Assembly (NCBI GenBank): GCA_020809705.1
Contig: CP085830.1
Coordinates: forward strand, 868,001-932,000
Reading direction: 5' to 3'
Length of the DNA stretch: 64,000 nucleotides
Origin: Calonectria ilicicola
Lineage: Eukaryota; Ascomycota; Sordariomycetes; Hypocreales; Nectriaceae
The translations under genes and the position numbers were made by a program. How positions within the stretch are numbered: position 1 is the stretch's first letter; every line of letters begins with the position of its first letter. Shown here one piece after another: positions 33,601 through 44,802 of the stretch. The notes beneath the pieces were generated by a model. That model worked only from the letters and a program-made list of their open reading frames with translations. It was not told the origin of the DNA and made no database searches.

Positions 33601-34292
33601 GCCACAAATGTGCCGGCCAAGATATAGGCATCCACACAATTACGATTCCATGCAACAAGTGCGGACCCCATGGTGAAGACTACACCTGCGTTACTATTCC
33701 TGCTGGAGGCCCAGGCGAAGAGATCGCGCACCCCACAAATGTTCACATTAGCTCCTTGGAGACATTCGGTGGAGCCCAGCCACCTGCAGAAGGCGGTGGT
33801 GATATTCACCCAATCCCAACAGCGCCAGTACGCAACCCTGCCGGTCACCACAGCAATATTGGTGGAGGAGAGTCGGTTGATGAAGATAGCTCAAGCTTGC
33901 ATGGCGCAGGTGGAAAAAGTGGTGGCTCGGACTGCCCTACATGCAACAAACCACATCCATCAGAATCAGGCACTTCACCACATGCTCCAAATATTGGCAA
34001 CTCGCACCCAGAATCTGACGGGCAAGACAGATGGTCGGGTCCAGGCGCATCCTACGAGGCCAATGGCAATGGGCCAGAACCGGTCGGTACCGCCACCCCG
34101 CCTGTGAAGGGCGCATCTTCCCCTAGTCAAACTTCCGGCTCCCATGGCACGGCCTCCGATCATTCTCAGACTGTTGGTATCCGACCCAATGCGGACACAC
34201 CAGTTATCGTGAGCGGAGCTGCAGAAGTAAACCTCGGATACCAGTGTTTCGGCTTCACGGTGGCCGCCGCTGCAATGGTGCTAATCCTTTAG
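30666..34292 (+). pseudogene. GPI-anchored adhesin-like protein with two WSC domains; 5' part broken
   Basis: A mosaic cell-surface protein. Order: signal peptide; a beta-rich domain (GDSSDTFFDNVF ... NYVFATNEDG ... TLTVTLNG) resembling the choice-of-anchor L type; WSC domain 1 (WPYLGCFSMDD ... CFCLND ... PCAGDPTISCG); a Thr/Pro/Ser stalk with repeated IPDSTP; an unknown beta domain; WSC domain 2 (FAGCLSSGQ ... CYAAD ... RCPGDPSASCSG); a Gly/Ser-rich tail; and a C-terminal hydrophobic GPI signal. Clean introns are 31559-31614, 32278-32335, 32754-32904 and 33123-33172. The 5' region is damaged. The only ATG (30666) is one base out of frame with the signal peptide. Splicing 31071-31128 leaves a one-base frame conflict. 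A TAA at 31179-31181 interrupts the first domain. WSC domains bind wall polysaccharide. Confidence 0.75.
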
Positions 34293-34743
34293 GTAATGCA
34301 CGTTTGACTGACTGAAGAATACGAGAGATGATCATGGGGCATCCTGTCTCAAAAATGAGATACCAAGACCAATTTAGACACCAGGGGTATAAAGGGGCCT
34401 ACTCCACTTCACCCCACCCCTGTCGACCAGTGAGGGTCCTGCCAAAGCCGCCACCATGTACAGGGTAGTGGCGGTTCATGTCGCATCTTGGCTGCAACGC
34501 GAGCCTCAACCAACACCCATTCCACTCACCTACGAGGAAAACAGCTGGCTTGCAATTATTAAGCTGGAGTCATTCTATAATTTTCTTCGATCGATATATA
34601 CATAGAATTGATCAAGTTCTACTTCATGCTGGTCGATGAAAACAAGTTATCATATTGATTGATAATTCTACTGATGTAGTCTCATATATAACTATCTTGC
34701 TCTATCTAGCATTAGTACTATTATTTATCATCCACTGTTTTAT
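34293..34743. other. Intergenic region between convergent genes
   Basis: About 450 bases between two 3' ends. No gene or repeat is recognised. Confidence 0.4.
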
Positions 34744-36464
34744 TTAGAAAATAGTAACTTGGAAACTCTGTGCTTCATTTCCAATTATTCGGCTGTCCAA
34801 TCTCAACTCGTGCCTATACATCACATGGGTTAGCGCCTCGAGCTAGCAAACAGAGAAGATTACAAGGCAGACTTACGCATCCATAACCTTAGTAGGATCC
34901 GCCATGGTAATAACGGTTCCATATCGAACATTTTGTATCCTATAAGGTGTTAGTGAGCTCTCTAATCATTCCGGCGGTCATTGGTCTAGGTGGGTGGAGT
35001 AACTAACATGAAGCCTTCACGGCCCTCATTTCGTCCAATATACCATTCCTGCTGCTTCTTATCGTCTGCGCCAGTACGTCGAGCGGGATTAACAGCCATC
35101 TTGTTGTTTTCTGGTTGCCATTCCATATACCGGCCAAAATTGGTGATCAACCAAGGCGATGTACGATCCGAGGGATTGGTCTTTGTCAACTTGAGTCTCT
35201 GGTTATTATTTGTAAAACTGAAGTTGAAGCCATGAGCCCTAGTCGAGTTATCTGATTCATTTCATTAGCTTCTTTTTTCGCGTGAAATAGCATTATGGTA
35301 CCTACCTGCACCAAGATCAAGAGTGTAAAAGGGTCCCGCCATTAGACTGATCCAAGCGGAACGGTCATGGCAGGAAGGATCAAGATTGTTCTTAGCTTCA
35401 AGGGGCTTTGTTGCTTCTGCGATCTGCTGTTACAATTCCTTGACCCTGGCCTCCAGACCGGTCGCTTCCTTGGTCTTGCTCTCTAGAGCAGCAGCGATTC
35501 GGGAATCGGCAACCTGAGCAAGCTGTACCTGGTCAGTAAGCAAGCAAGGCTTGCCCTCGACAGCTGCTGAACCTCTGAGTGGCCCCTTCTCAGTACTCTT
35601 GAAGAAAATGACACCTGTTTTGGTAACACCTGTCCAAGGGTCCTCGATGCTCAGGAGCTCGGTGGAAAGGGTAACTCGGCGGGCTTCGCCCTGGCCAGAG
35701 TAATATTCTCGACGAATCTGGTCTTCCACATTTTTGAGGCGGGTTTCCTCATTGCACACCTTGCCGCCATATACTACCGCGACAATCGACCACGAGTCCC
35801 TAGCCCACGGACGCGCCTGAACCTCTGTGTACTGGGACGCGGAGGTGACTTCGATCGTATCCAGTGAGTTCTTGTTGTAGTTGGCAGAGCAGATGCGCGT
35901 TGGCCCAGCTCCATACTGGTAAATAAATGAAAGACTCTTGGCGTAGGTCCCTGGGAGGTCCTTGTCTGCGCTTTGGGCCAAGTTGTTGATCTCACTAACA
36001 GCAATCCTGAGGTTGTTGTCACTGCTAACCATGTCTTGGAGTGTCTGGGTTACGTCTTGAATACGGCAGACGGCAGACACAATCTTCAATTCTTCGGGTC
36101 AACGCCGTCACTAACCTTGGATCCATCGCCTTCAGGAAGTGGCGGAAACAAGGCAGCAGCAGCGGCAGTGCTGTTTGTATCCTGCTGGTCAGCGACTTCT
36201 GGGCTTGTCATAGTTGGTAGGTTGTCAGCCCAGATCTCTGGTGCGATTAGATAACCAAGATCTATCTTGACAACTTCAGTCTCGCTCTTTGTCGTAGTCG
36301 ATGACTTTTTAGTGGTTCGTGTTGAGGTGTCGTCCCCCTTCACACCACCTGCATATTCAACCCAATCTTTGCCTGAGCTGCTGACCGGCTGTTCATCGTA
36401 GACTGTTAGTGATACTATCTAGGCCGTCAATCCCGCCGCCTAGGCACCTACGGTTGGAGATCAT
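34744..36464 (-). pseudogene. Unrecognised protein with coiled coil and beta-rich C terminus; in-frame TAA
   Basis: Reconstructed exons: 36464-36452, 36402-35306 (with a frame problem near 36090), 35251-35008, 34939-34877 and 34813-34744. The 49-, 54-, 68- and 63-base introns have donors GTAGGT, GTAGGT, GTTAGT and GTAAGT, and all phases agree. In order, the product (about 485 codons) has a Ser/Thr/Lys-rich N terminus, an alpha/beta middle, a short coiled coil (ALESKTKEATGLEARVKEL) and a C-terminal part with repeated short beta strands, reminiscent of a trefoil lectin-like fold (WLITNFGRYMEW, EGFMIQNVRYGTVITM). Two defects are seen. Between 36115 and 36084 there is either an unusually short 32-base intron or a one-base deletion. 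A TAA at 35432-35430 lies inside the coiled coil, with the frame open on both sides. I do not recognise the family. It shares a 172-base promoter interval with the gene at 36637. Confidence 0.65.
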
Positions 36465-36636
36465 GAGCTCTGGCGTGTTATCAACGTAAGTAAGATGGAA
36501 ACGCGTCCCTTTGAATCAATTTCTTACAGTCTTTTTTTTTGTTTAGCGCGATGGCCTTTCACTTATGTCAGAGGTTCTCTCCAAGATCCCTTGATATGCC
36601 GCCGTTCAGTCATGGTTTGTCCAGGCCGTTCCAGCC
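36465..36636. promoter_or_regulatory. Bidirectional promoter interval
   Basis: Only 172 bases separate the two divergent start codons at 36464 (reverse) and 36637 (forward). It includes a long T tract at 36531-36540. The two genes probably share control elements. No specific operator is identified. Confidence 0.5.
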
Positions 36637-37689
36637 ATGAGTCGGTACATGACTCTCGACGAGACCCAGGCATGCAAGGCCCAGTTCCGTGTTACATCAC
36701 CAAGCAACAGCTTAAGTATGCCAAACCTCGATGGCAATGCAGCCTTCTATTTGGGCCACAAAGCATCGTCGTCGGTTACTCCGAGACCGAATAGCATTTC
36801 TACCTGGAAGCCAAACTATTGGACAAGAATTGGCATGAGGGCCGAAATCCCAATCTTTAACCCAGCGACATACCGTGCTCCCACAATTATTGGATATGAC
36901 AAGTTTAACGTTGGTGGGACTCAGTACGGTGCTGCTTACAATCCGGCGTTCGTGGAGTCGGAATGGGATATTATCGCTCCTTTTGACAATGAGGTAAGTC
37001 AACTAGCGCGTCTGGCCCAGGGCGTGAATCAAAGGCAGTGAGCTAATTACCATTGTTAGCTGACACATGGGACTCGAGTTATCCTAAGGTCTTGTCCGTT
37101 TAAAGATACATCCAAGCCCGATGCAAGCCCCGGTAACCCTAGCCATATGGTTGTGTACCGAAATGTGCAAGGCGAATTTCTCCCAGCCATGTCTGACTCG
37201 GACGAATACCAATACTGGCGTATCCTTAAAACAGACCCGTCCGAGCGCTACATTAAACCTGGCGACGAAGTTCGACTATGCTGGGATATCAAGGATCAGA
37301 CTACAGGCTGGCGCGACTTTTCGCAGGACGTCTTTGGCCGCCGCCAAGTCACAGGAGCTTGCTCGCCGCGTCCACTTTTCATGAAGGTTCCCTGGCCTAG
37401 ATTCGAAAAGGAGAACACACAAGTGGCGCTCATCATGTCGCCTCAGGCTAATAATGATCTGGCACCAAAGGCCCTGAAGGTCAACAACAATGGCACTCCT
37501 GCCATGTTTCAGTACTGTTTGCAGGATCTCAAATTGCGTATTGATAACGTTACCAACGAGGGTCGTGGTGATTCAGATGACTATATGATGCAGGGGGTGG
37601 CACAGGCTCGTGCGAATTACTCAAGTACTGTTTATGGAGCGAAAGGAAATCCCTTCTATATCCGTAGAGCTATTTTCTGGATGGGTTAA
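36637..37689 (+). CDS. Hypothetical protein, head-to-head partner of the 34744-36464 gene
   Basis: A 328-residue protein from exons 36637-36993 and 37060-37689, with a 66-base intron (donor GTAAGT, acceptor TGTTAG, phase 0). There is no signal peptide or membrane segment, so it is probably cytosolic. The middle contains strand-rich phrases such as ELTHGTRVILRSC and YIKPGDEVRLCWDI, which read like a beta-trefoil or other small beta fold. TYRAPTIIGYDKFNVGGTQYG lies near residue 75. No family is recognised. The start ATG has a good context (ccagccATGAGT). The close divergent arrangement with a second strand-rich protein suggests joint expression and perhaps joint function; that is inference. Confidence 0.75.
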
Positions 37690-38796
37690 TAAGACCTATA
37701 TAGTGATTAAGTGTATGGAAGCTTTAGTGAATATTATAACTAATCCCTCACACCAATCCTCTTAACTTCTCTCTGTCTTTCTTTGTTAAAAGGAAAAGAA
37801 AATGAATTAGGGTGTGTTAAGCTTATTTCCTGGCGTTGGTTTACTTATTTCTTAGTCAGTCAAGTTGGCGCAGAGGAAAACATGGAGGGTGGGCAGTCAG
37901 TCAGCACAGCATTTGCAAATAAAATGGCTGTTGGTTGGTCTACAATGTGTCGTCGTAGTGGAGGCGCGCGGGTTGCATCGCTTGTCGCGCACTCTCAAAG
38001 CTTTGATGCGACGCGCAATAGGATCCTTTGCCAAGCTTCTTGTCAATTTACGTCTGACCCTGTTGGCTACGCATGACGGGGTGCCTTCACCACAGCCAAT
38101 TATTCACCGTGGTTGTGTGGTTGCACTTGGGGCTTGGAATCTCCCCGAGAGGAAGAGGAATGCCAAGTCTGTTTTGTATGACGCGCCTTTTTGCGAGAGA
38201 ATGTGGCATGCATGGAATGGCATGGCATGGGGGCGAGCTGACGGCTTACATTGCGGTGAATTGCTGTCAATTGCGAGGACTGGCTTGTTGTACCCAGTAG
38301 TGGACAGCTCAGGACTGGCGATTGGCAATTCATCAAGTGCAGAAATGAAGAAATGAGCGAATAGCATGACAGCATAAGAGCAACGAGGCTTAGACCGGCA
38401 GTGCGAGCTCGCAAATGCTTTTCCTAAACAGGGCCTCGCGCTGATGTTTGGCGGCAGCTCCAGCCCCACCAAGCATGGGTGCAAAGCCATCTTCGCACTC
38501 GGACACGCAAACTCGATCAGTGAGTGGCTGTGCAATTGTCGATCTCTGCACTGCGCAGTGAGATGCCAACACCACCTGTGAAACTGGGCAAATATACAGA
38601 TATGGATTCGAAAATATTCTTTAAAAGCAGTATTCCCGTGAGATGGGGAGGGATTCTTCTTTGTTCTTCCAGGCTCACTTGTAACCAACAATAGTCTACA
38701 CTTCCCTGCCCTCGCTCAAGTGGAAACCTGAGACTCAACTACCTGTCGCTATCGTCTATTTTACTTCTTGTATTGATACCCAAAAACAAATCAAAA
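37690..38796. other. Intergenic region
   Basis: About 1.1 kb. Several overlapping frames on both strands (for example 37865-38356 and 38104-38691) contradict each other and look random. The right part should be the promoter of the transporter at 38797. Confidence 0.4.
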
Positions 38797-40479
38797 ATGG
38801 ATAATTTGAAGCCCTCATCTCGGCTTGACAAATTTGGTCGAGGTCGAGACTATGTCGAGCTGGAATCCATCTCTTCGCGACCACCCTCGCCCGACCAAGG
38901 TTCCACATACGACTACAGAGGACCCTCCACAACCTCGACTTTTGAAAAGAAAAATGAACTCGACGAGAACATGCCTCTCGGGAAAGCTATTCGGCGATTC
39001 CCTAAAATCGCTGCTTACTGTCTTGCCATGTCCGTGGCCATTGTTGGGTGGGGTTACAGTGCTCTTATCGTTAGCGCCATGAACGGTGTAGACTCGTTCA
39101 AGGATGACTACGGCCAGAAATACAAGGGAGAGCAAATCGTCCCCAAACTCTGGCTTTCTCTCTGGATGGCCATGCCTCCGGCTGGTTCCGCCATCGGCTC
39201 TCTAACTGGAGGCTGGCTACAGGATCGCATTGGGCGCAAGTTTAGCCTCATGACCGGCAGTATTCTCTCGGCCATCGCAGTGTCCCTCATATTCCTTTCT
39301 TTTCTTCCCGAAACCCAGGATGGGAAGCGCATAATGATGACTATTGGCATGATTATTCAGGGCATGTCCGTCGGCCTTCTCCAGACAACCTGTACCACGT
39401 TCATTTCCGAAAATTCACCTACCGCCCTACAAGGCCCAGCAATGGCCATTTTCCCAACATTTACTCTTCTAGGCCAGCTACTTGGATCAATTGCTGTGTA
39501 TCTAGTCCAAGGAGTGGAGGGAAACCGCGGCTATCTCTCCGCATTTGCCTCGATGTGGGTACTTTCCATCTCATCATTCGCCCTCGCTTGCTTCATGCCG
39601 GACAGCCCAATTTATTTACTCCGGAAGGGACAAGATGCAAAAGCGATCCGCGCTGCGACACGGCTCTATGCACCAAAGGTCAGCCAGTACATGGCGATTG
39701 AGAGATTCCGTGACATCATTGAAGAGGAAAAGGCTACGTCCGCAAACGCTACGTACCTAATGTGCTTCAACCAAAAGAATATTCGACGTACCATGATTGT
39801 GCTGCTAGCCGGTATCATGCCCACCCTCTTTGGCTTGGATCTTCTCGCCAGCGCAAACGTATTCTTGCAAGCAGCCGGCATGGAGACGGTGGCCAGTCTC
39901 TTACTTCTAATTGGCGGCATCGTTGCAGGGATGCTGTCGAATGGTGTTGGAATTTGGGTTCTCTCGCGTGCAGGATTACGAACCCTCACCATGGTCACAT
40001 TGGGGATTACTGCGTGTGTATGGGGCGCCATGGGCATATCTGGCTTCTGGAAAGGAACCATAGCTGTCTGGATCGCAGGAGGACTCATGATTACTGTCAT
40101 TGTGGTCTGCGGAGTCGGTGCTTGGCCAGCCAGCTTTGCTTACATCGGACAAACAAGCTCCATGCAGCTGCGAGCCGTAACTACAGCGCTGTCAGGTGTC
40201 GTTGCGCAGGGAGCGTCCGTTGTGATGAACTTGATCTTACCACAGCTCTATAACGCGGATGGAGGAAATCTGGGAGCCAAGACAGCGTTTGTATATGCCG
40301 GCCTGTGCACCATTGCCCTAGTTCTGAGCTGGTTCTTCCTTCCAGAGATTAAGGGTAGAACCGTCAACGAAATTGACACCCTTTTTGCCATGAGGCTACC
40401 CACGAGGCAGTTCAAGTACTGGAAAATTGATCAAGAGGAGGTGCAGGAGGATGATCCGGCGCTAACTCGATTAAGATAA
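38797..40479 (+). CDS. MFS sugar-porter family transporter
   Basis: An intronless 560-residue major facilitator protein. The open frame extends upstream of 38797, but the first ATG (tcaaaaATGGAT) is a good start. A hydrophilic N-terminal tail of about 80 residues precedes twelve predicted helices. Sugar-porter signatures are recognisable but diverged: DRIGRKFSLM after helix 2, MPDSPIYLLRKG after helix 6, and LPEIKGRTVNEIDTLFAMRLPTRQF at the C terminus. These compare with the PESPRWL and PETKGR consensus and match the alpha-glucoside permease group. It is clearly distinct from the transporter at 6597-8314. The substrate could be an oligosaccharide or a glycoside. No adjacent catabolic gene narrows this. 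Confidence 0.9.
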   Translation: MDNLKPSSRLDKFGRGRDYVELESISSRPPSPDQGSTYDYRGPSTTSTFEKKNELDENMPLGKAIRRFPKIAAYCLAMSVAIVGWGYSALIVSAMNGVDSFKDDYGQKYKGEQIVPKLWLSLWMAMPPAGSAIGSLTGGWLQDRIGRKFSLMTGSILSAIAVSLIFLSFLPETQDGKRIMMTIGMIIQGMSVGLLQTTCTTFISENSPTALQGPAMAIFPTFTLLGQLLGSIAVYLVQGVEGNRGYLSAFASMWVLSISSFALACFMPDSPIYLLRKGQDAKAIRAATRLYAPKVSQYMAIERFRDIIEEEKATSANATYLMCFNQKNIRRTMIVLLAGIMPTLFGLDLLASANVFLQAAGMETVASLLLLIGGIVAGMLSNGVGIWVLSRAGLRTLTMVTLGITACVWGAMGISGFWKGTIAVWIAGGLMITVIVVCGVGAWPASFAYIGQTSSMQLRAVTTALSGVVAQGASVVMNLILPQLYNADGGNLGAKTAFVYAGLCTIALVLSWFFLPEIKGRTVNEIDTLFAMRLPTRQFKYWKIDQEEVQEDDPALTRLR

Positions 40480-42136
40480 TTCATAAGTTAAATGAGTAGG
40501 ATGGGGCTTCAATTACAAATTCTTCGAAATTTTACCTTAGGCTTTTGCTTTTTCCACTGCCCAACAGAGCCATTTTGTGCGGCATATTTTGTTGATCTTA
40601 GAGCTACTCGGGTTGGTTTACCCCCAAATGAGACATTTGGTCAGCTGTGACTTAGTATGCTTTTGGAATAAATAATAGGAGACTTTAAGTAGATAAATGT
40701 ATTCGTACACATGTATTCGATATACTGATTTTCACGATTGCTATACGAATGATGAAATGGTTCAAGAAGCCTACCATGATCTGACCTAGGTTTTATCCAT
40801 AAAATCTGAATGTTTGGTCCGATTGACCTCGTATATATCCAGCTCTGCTGACAGTTTAAACATTGTCAGACACCACTCTTGGCATACTTCATATAATGAA
40901 GTTATTACGTCGAAAATTAAAATACTGAAGACAAACCCATCTAAACATGTGTATCATCAGTTGTCTCACCAATAGGGAAATTCGGATCGTCTCTCTCTGA
41001 TGCATCGCGTAATTTGTCTAGGATGTTTGCTGACTTCTGACAACTGGTTTCCATATGTGGCTAGACGGTTGGTCAATCTTTCTGCTCATTATAATGATCA
41101 TCCACAAATGCTTTTCGAATTTCATAAACGAGAGCCGAAACAAGTTAATTAGTGTATTATGATACGGGATCGTCAGAATGAACTGATGCAAGAACTTTGC
41201 GGATTCTGAGTAGTATTCCAGATATCTTGCCATCCAAATACTGGGTTCAGCTGTTTCCTCAGTTGTACAGGAACCGGAGCCGACGCGGTTTTGGCCTAAG
41301 CAATACCTGAGTTGTGTCCGAGCGCCTGAGTCGCGCACGAGCTGGCCCTGAGCAGTGCCTGAGCCAATCACAAATAATGCTTGGTTGGGCTTAATATTTG
41401 ATTTTGCTGGCCCCGTGGGGTTTGCGAATTATAAAAAGTAAAGCAGTGGATAAGGAGACAGACTTCCATGGCGGCCATTTAGGCTATTGGATCGCTTCTC
41501 CTAATCGCAGTTGGGTGCTACCGGACCAATGATCCTACAACATCCAATCACGCCACATTTTGCGACTCTACACACAACAGGCGAGATCTGCAACTTGGCC
41601 AGTTTAGATTACCACAACCACGGAATATTAGGGCACCCTTGCAGAATGCGTCCGTACGCTCGCTTGATCGTAGGCTCGTGCGTCAAAGCAGGCTTTCACA
41701 GGAGGACAGGGGCAGGGAAACACAGATCAAAAATGAAAGGCTGCGACGGCTTCGCGGTTCCGCAAATCCGAACTCCGTGAGGGTAGCTTAGGTTGTGGGC
41801 CTTGCAGAAGACTCACGCGACATTCAGGTCCATTTTTAAGCTTAGTTTGAAAGACAGCAAGGTCAAAGGTTGTCTGATCTGACACGTTCGTCCGTAGAAT
41901 TATCGACGTGTGGTTCCGAAAAAATCGCGGCCATTCCCTAATTTGGAAGACGGATTCCTTTCCTAGTAAAACCACGCGTCTAACAAAAGTCGTTTTCGTA
42001 GAAAACCGTGAGTGGCAGCCACGTATTTTATTTCCTGTCCAAGTCCTAAAAGTGACTCTTCGTTCAAAAAAATCAGTTGATTCTCCTCGTCATCATCTTG
42101 CATATCGTCAATCACCTGCACCAACAGAGCTACACA
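40480..42136. other. Intergenic region
   Basis: About 1.65 kb with no supportable gene. The reverse 117-codon frame 41371-41018 and the forward 89-codon frame at 41511 are composition artefacts. The right end is the promoter and leader of the sulfotransferase-like gene. Confidence 0.4.
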
Positions 42137-43176
42137 ATGACTTCACAATCTACTGCAGCCGAAAAGCCCCAGGGGGTCGTGCTCCCTGATCGTATCGTAC
42201 CCATGCGCGTTATCGTTTGTGGCGTCCGTCGCACAGGGACTCTAAGTATGTTTTGGTTATCCCCCAATGTTCCCTGCATCACGCAATCGCATTTGGGCAT
42301 CAGATAGACTTTCCCGCCCCCCCTCTACGCACCACTCACTGCCGAGCCATGTAACAAGCTGACCATTGATTCCCACTTGGGTCAACAGGCATCCGTAGTG
42401 CACTCCGGCAGCTAGGATTTCATGACTGCTACCACATGCACACCATGATTGAGTCGCCAGCCGATGGCGTGCAATGGGCTCGCGCAATTGAGGCTAAATA
42501 TGCCGGCAAGGGAACCTTCACCCGTGCCGATTGGGACCGTCTTCTTGGCCGGTGCCAGGCCGTCTGCGATGATCCGGCCTCATTTTTCGGTGCCGAACTT
42601 GCTGAGATCTACCCGGATGCTAAGGTCATTATCATGAACCGTGACCCTGAGAAGTGGTATGAAAGCGTCCTTAACAGCATCTACACGCTCACTCAGCCAC
42701 AAGGCGTGGGGCACATCCTTAACATGCTCTACTGCCTGACCTTCGATCCCGTTGTTAATCATATGAAGAACTATAATGTGATAACAAGGGCGCACGTAAT
42801 ACAGTTTGACCACGGCAAAGAGAAGGAAAAGGCCATAGCATGGTTCAAGTCCCAGTACCAAGAATACCGGGAGCGTATTCCTGAAGATCGGTGCATTGAG
42901 TATACCATCCAGGAGGGATGGAAGCCCCTCTGCGATTTTCTTAAGGTCCCTATTCCTATGATCAAGGATGATGCAACTGGCCTGATGGTAGAGGCACCGT
43001 TTCCTCGATTAAACGACGTCGCCATGTTCAAGGCTCAATCAAGCCAGATGCTGGCTGAGAGCACCAAGAGAACTAACGAGACCCTTCTTCACGTCATCGG
43101 GAGACTGGCTTTGACCGTAGTTGTGGGGTACACCGGGTATCTCGCTTGGAAGACCCGAATTGGTGGTCGACTTTAG
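42137..43176 (+). CDS. Sulfotransferase-like P-loop protein (Sulfotransfer_4 type)
   Basis: A 298-residue protein from exons 42137-42245 and 42389-43176. The 143-base intron (donor GTATGT, acceptor CAACAG) splits the Ser codon at the end of the P-loop, so neither exon alone shows the motif. The spliced start gives CGVRRTGTLS (28-37), then IRSALRQLGF and CYHMHTM, the classic beginning of fungal and protist sulfotransferase-family 4 proteins that bind PAPS. VIIMNRDPEKWYESV is the second conserved block. A C-terminal hydrophobic segment (about residues 273-290) may anchor it to a membrane. The true substrate of fungal members is not known. The gene looks complete. Confidence 0.88.
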
Positions 43177-44268
43177 GGCTCTTGACAAGGGTCTCGGCAG
43201 GTCCAAAAGCCGTGCATGCACGCCCATGCGAGAGGGCTGAGATGGACAATCGAAATGGGGAGTTGGCTTTCATGTATTAGTCCCTAGGGGACTCGAAAGC
43301 AGTTTCTCAAGCAGCATACCACCCCACTGACAAAGAAAAAAATGCTACGGAACGGCAGTCCTTACCAAGTTCCGTACAGAATAGACGTTTTTAAATAATA
43401 GTTATAACACAGTAATACATTACTTTTTTTTTATCAAAAGAAATTAGCGTCATGAATTTTAGCAATAATTGGTCATTTAGTGTCTGCGACAAGTAAAGCT
43501 CACCTCATTTATAAAATCATAACCCAAATATAATAACAAGCAGCTAGGGGAACACTCTATCCTAGCCACATTATAGTTCTAAAAACCACCAGGTCATATA
43601 TTTGTCAAATGAGGGCGTTCGAATCACTAATGATCCAGATTCATCAAGCAATTTCAGTTTTTACAAATAGGACGTGGTAATAATGCAGGAATCTGGACGT
43701 TGTGGCGTTGACAACGCGGGTGGGGTACTGTAGATCATCTCACTCATTCTCACTCTACTCGTCAAAAACAGTCAAGCTGTCTGTTGATCACAATACTAAC
43801 AGGCTGACCAATGGTACAGGTTTCAGCATAATGGGAATTCTTCCAAAAGTCAAGCGAGACTAATGTTTTCTATATTGAGATGCCAATCAACCTGCAAACG
43901 ACTAGGCCATTTGACATAAGCTAATTGAATAACATCCCTGCTTGATCGCGAACCTGATCTTTGAACAGCCTCATTCACCGTTAGTTTGATTCAGCTCCAA
44001 GTTCAAGGTACCAGCATAAAAATTGCCATTCGATTCCAATAGAAGCTTCGTCTTGTCCGGTCAGCTTTTAGTTAATAGCATGTACAAATATTTGCTTATC
44101 AATTATCTTGTATGAACGATCTTGATGACTTTTTCTGGTTTGTTCTAGCCCCGTCCCGTGTGGCTGACGCTGTCGGGCCATCGGTTCTTGACAAATATTG
44201 CTACTTAGTTAGACCGCTGAGCCCTGCTAATCTTTTCATTTCCAGACAACAGCCGTTTCAATCACACA
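43177..44268. other. Intergenic region
   Basis: About 1.1 kb. No gene is supportable. The right end should be the promoter of the membrane protein at 44269. Confidence 0.4.
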
Positions 44269-44802
44269 ATGTCACCTTCATCGATCTTCAGCACAGGCAA
44301 CCTCCCTCGATTAGGCACGGCGCTCTTACGGGTGTCTCCTCTTATTCTTTCCACAGCATCCTTGATGTACTGTTGGGCTCAAGATGTTTCCTTTAAAGCC
44401 TTTCTACATCCGGATCTAAGCAAAGATGAAGCTCATCCAAGTGGGAAATATCTCCCGGGCTATATGCGCGTGGTTTTGAAACGGGCGCTCCGAGGGATTC
44501 TCTTCACCTATCTTCCAACTATGATCCTCTCAATTACCAACGGCCTCGGCAACCAGAGCCATGAGGTTCATGGCCTGTACTATGGCGCGGCCGTTCTGAG
44601 CGCTGCTCATTTTTACTAGGGCCCACTGATGATGGCCAAGTCGCACCGTATCGAGGATCCCAAAAACGCCGAGGTTGTTGCTGAAAAAGAGATGGAGTCT
44701 TGGTTTCCTCACCACTACAATAGACCAATGTTTGTAAATGTACCTGAATATATTGGTATTCTAGTTGCAACATTGGGATCATTTACAGAGGGTTTGAGGT
44801 GA
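44269..44802 (+). pseudogene. Small multi-span membrane protein with a single in-frame TAG
   Basis: A 178-codon frame from a well-placed ATG (cacacaATGTCA) to TGA at 44800-44802, interrupted only by TAG at 44617-44619. Hydrophobic segments lie at about residues 22-38, 77-93 (ALRGILFTYLPTMILSI), 101-116 and 158-172. The layout resembles small fungal integral membrane proteins of the DUF1772-like kind; that likeness is loose. The TAG follows HFY and precedes GPLMMAKS, a place where an aromatic residue would be natural. TAG could come from TGG by one G-to-A change. A 54-base in-frame intron ending at this TAG (44566-44619) is formally possible but has a poor donor (GTTCAT) and would delete a membrane segment. 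Other options are a nonsense allele, or UAG-to-UGG mRNA editing. Confidence 0.65.

Noticed and set aside
37865..38691. Overlapping frames of 163 and 195 codons on opposite strands
   Set aside because: Mutually exclusive, no domain, and located in a promoter region.
44566..44619. A 54-base intron ending at the TAG of the small membrane protein
   Set aside because: The acceptor looks acceptable, but the donor GTTCAT is poor and a membrane helix would be lost; kept only as an alternative.
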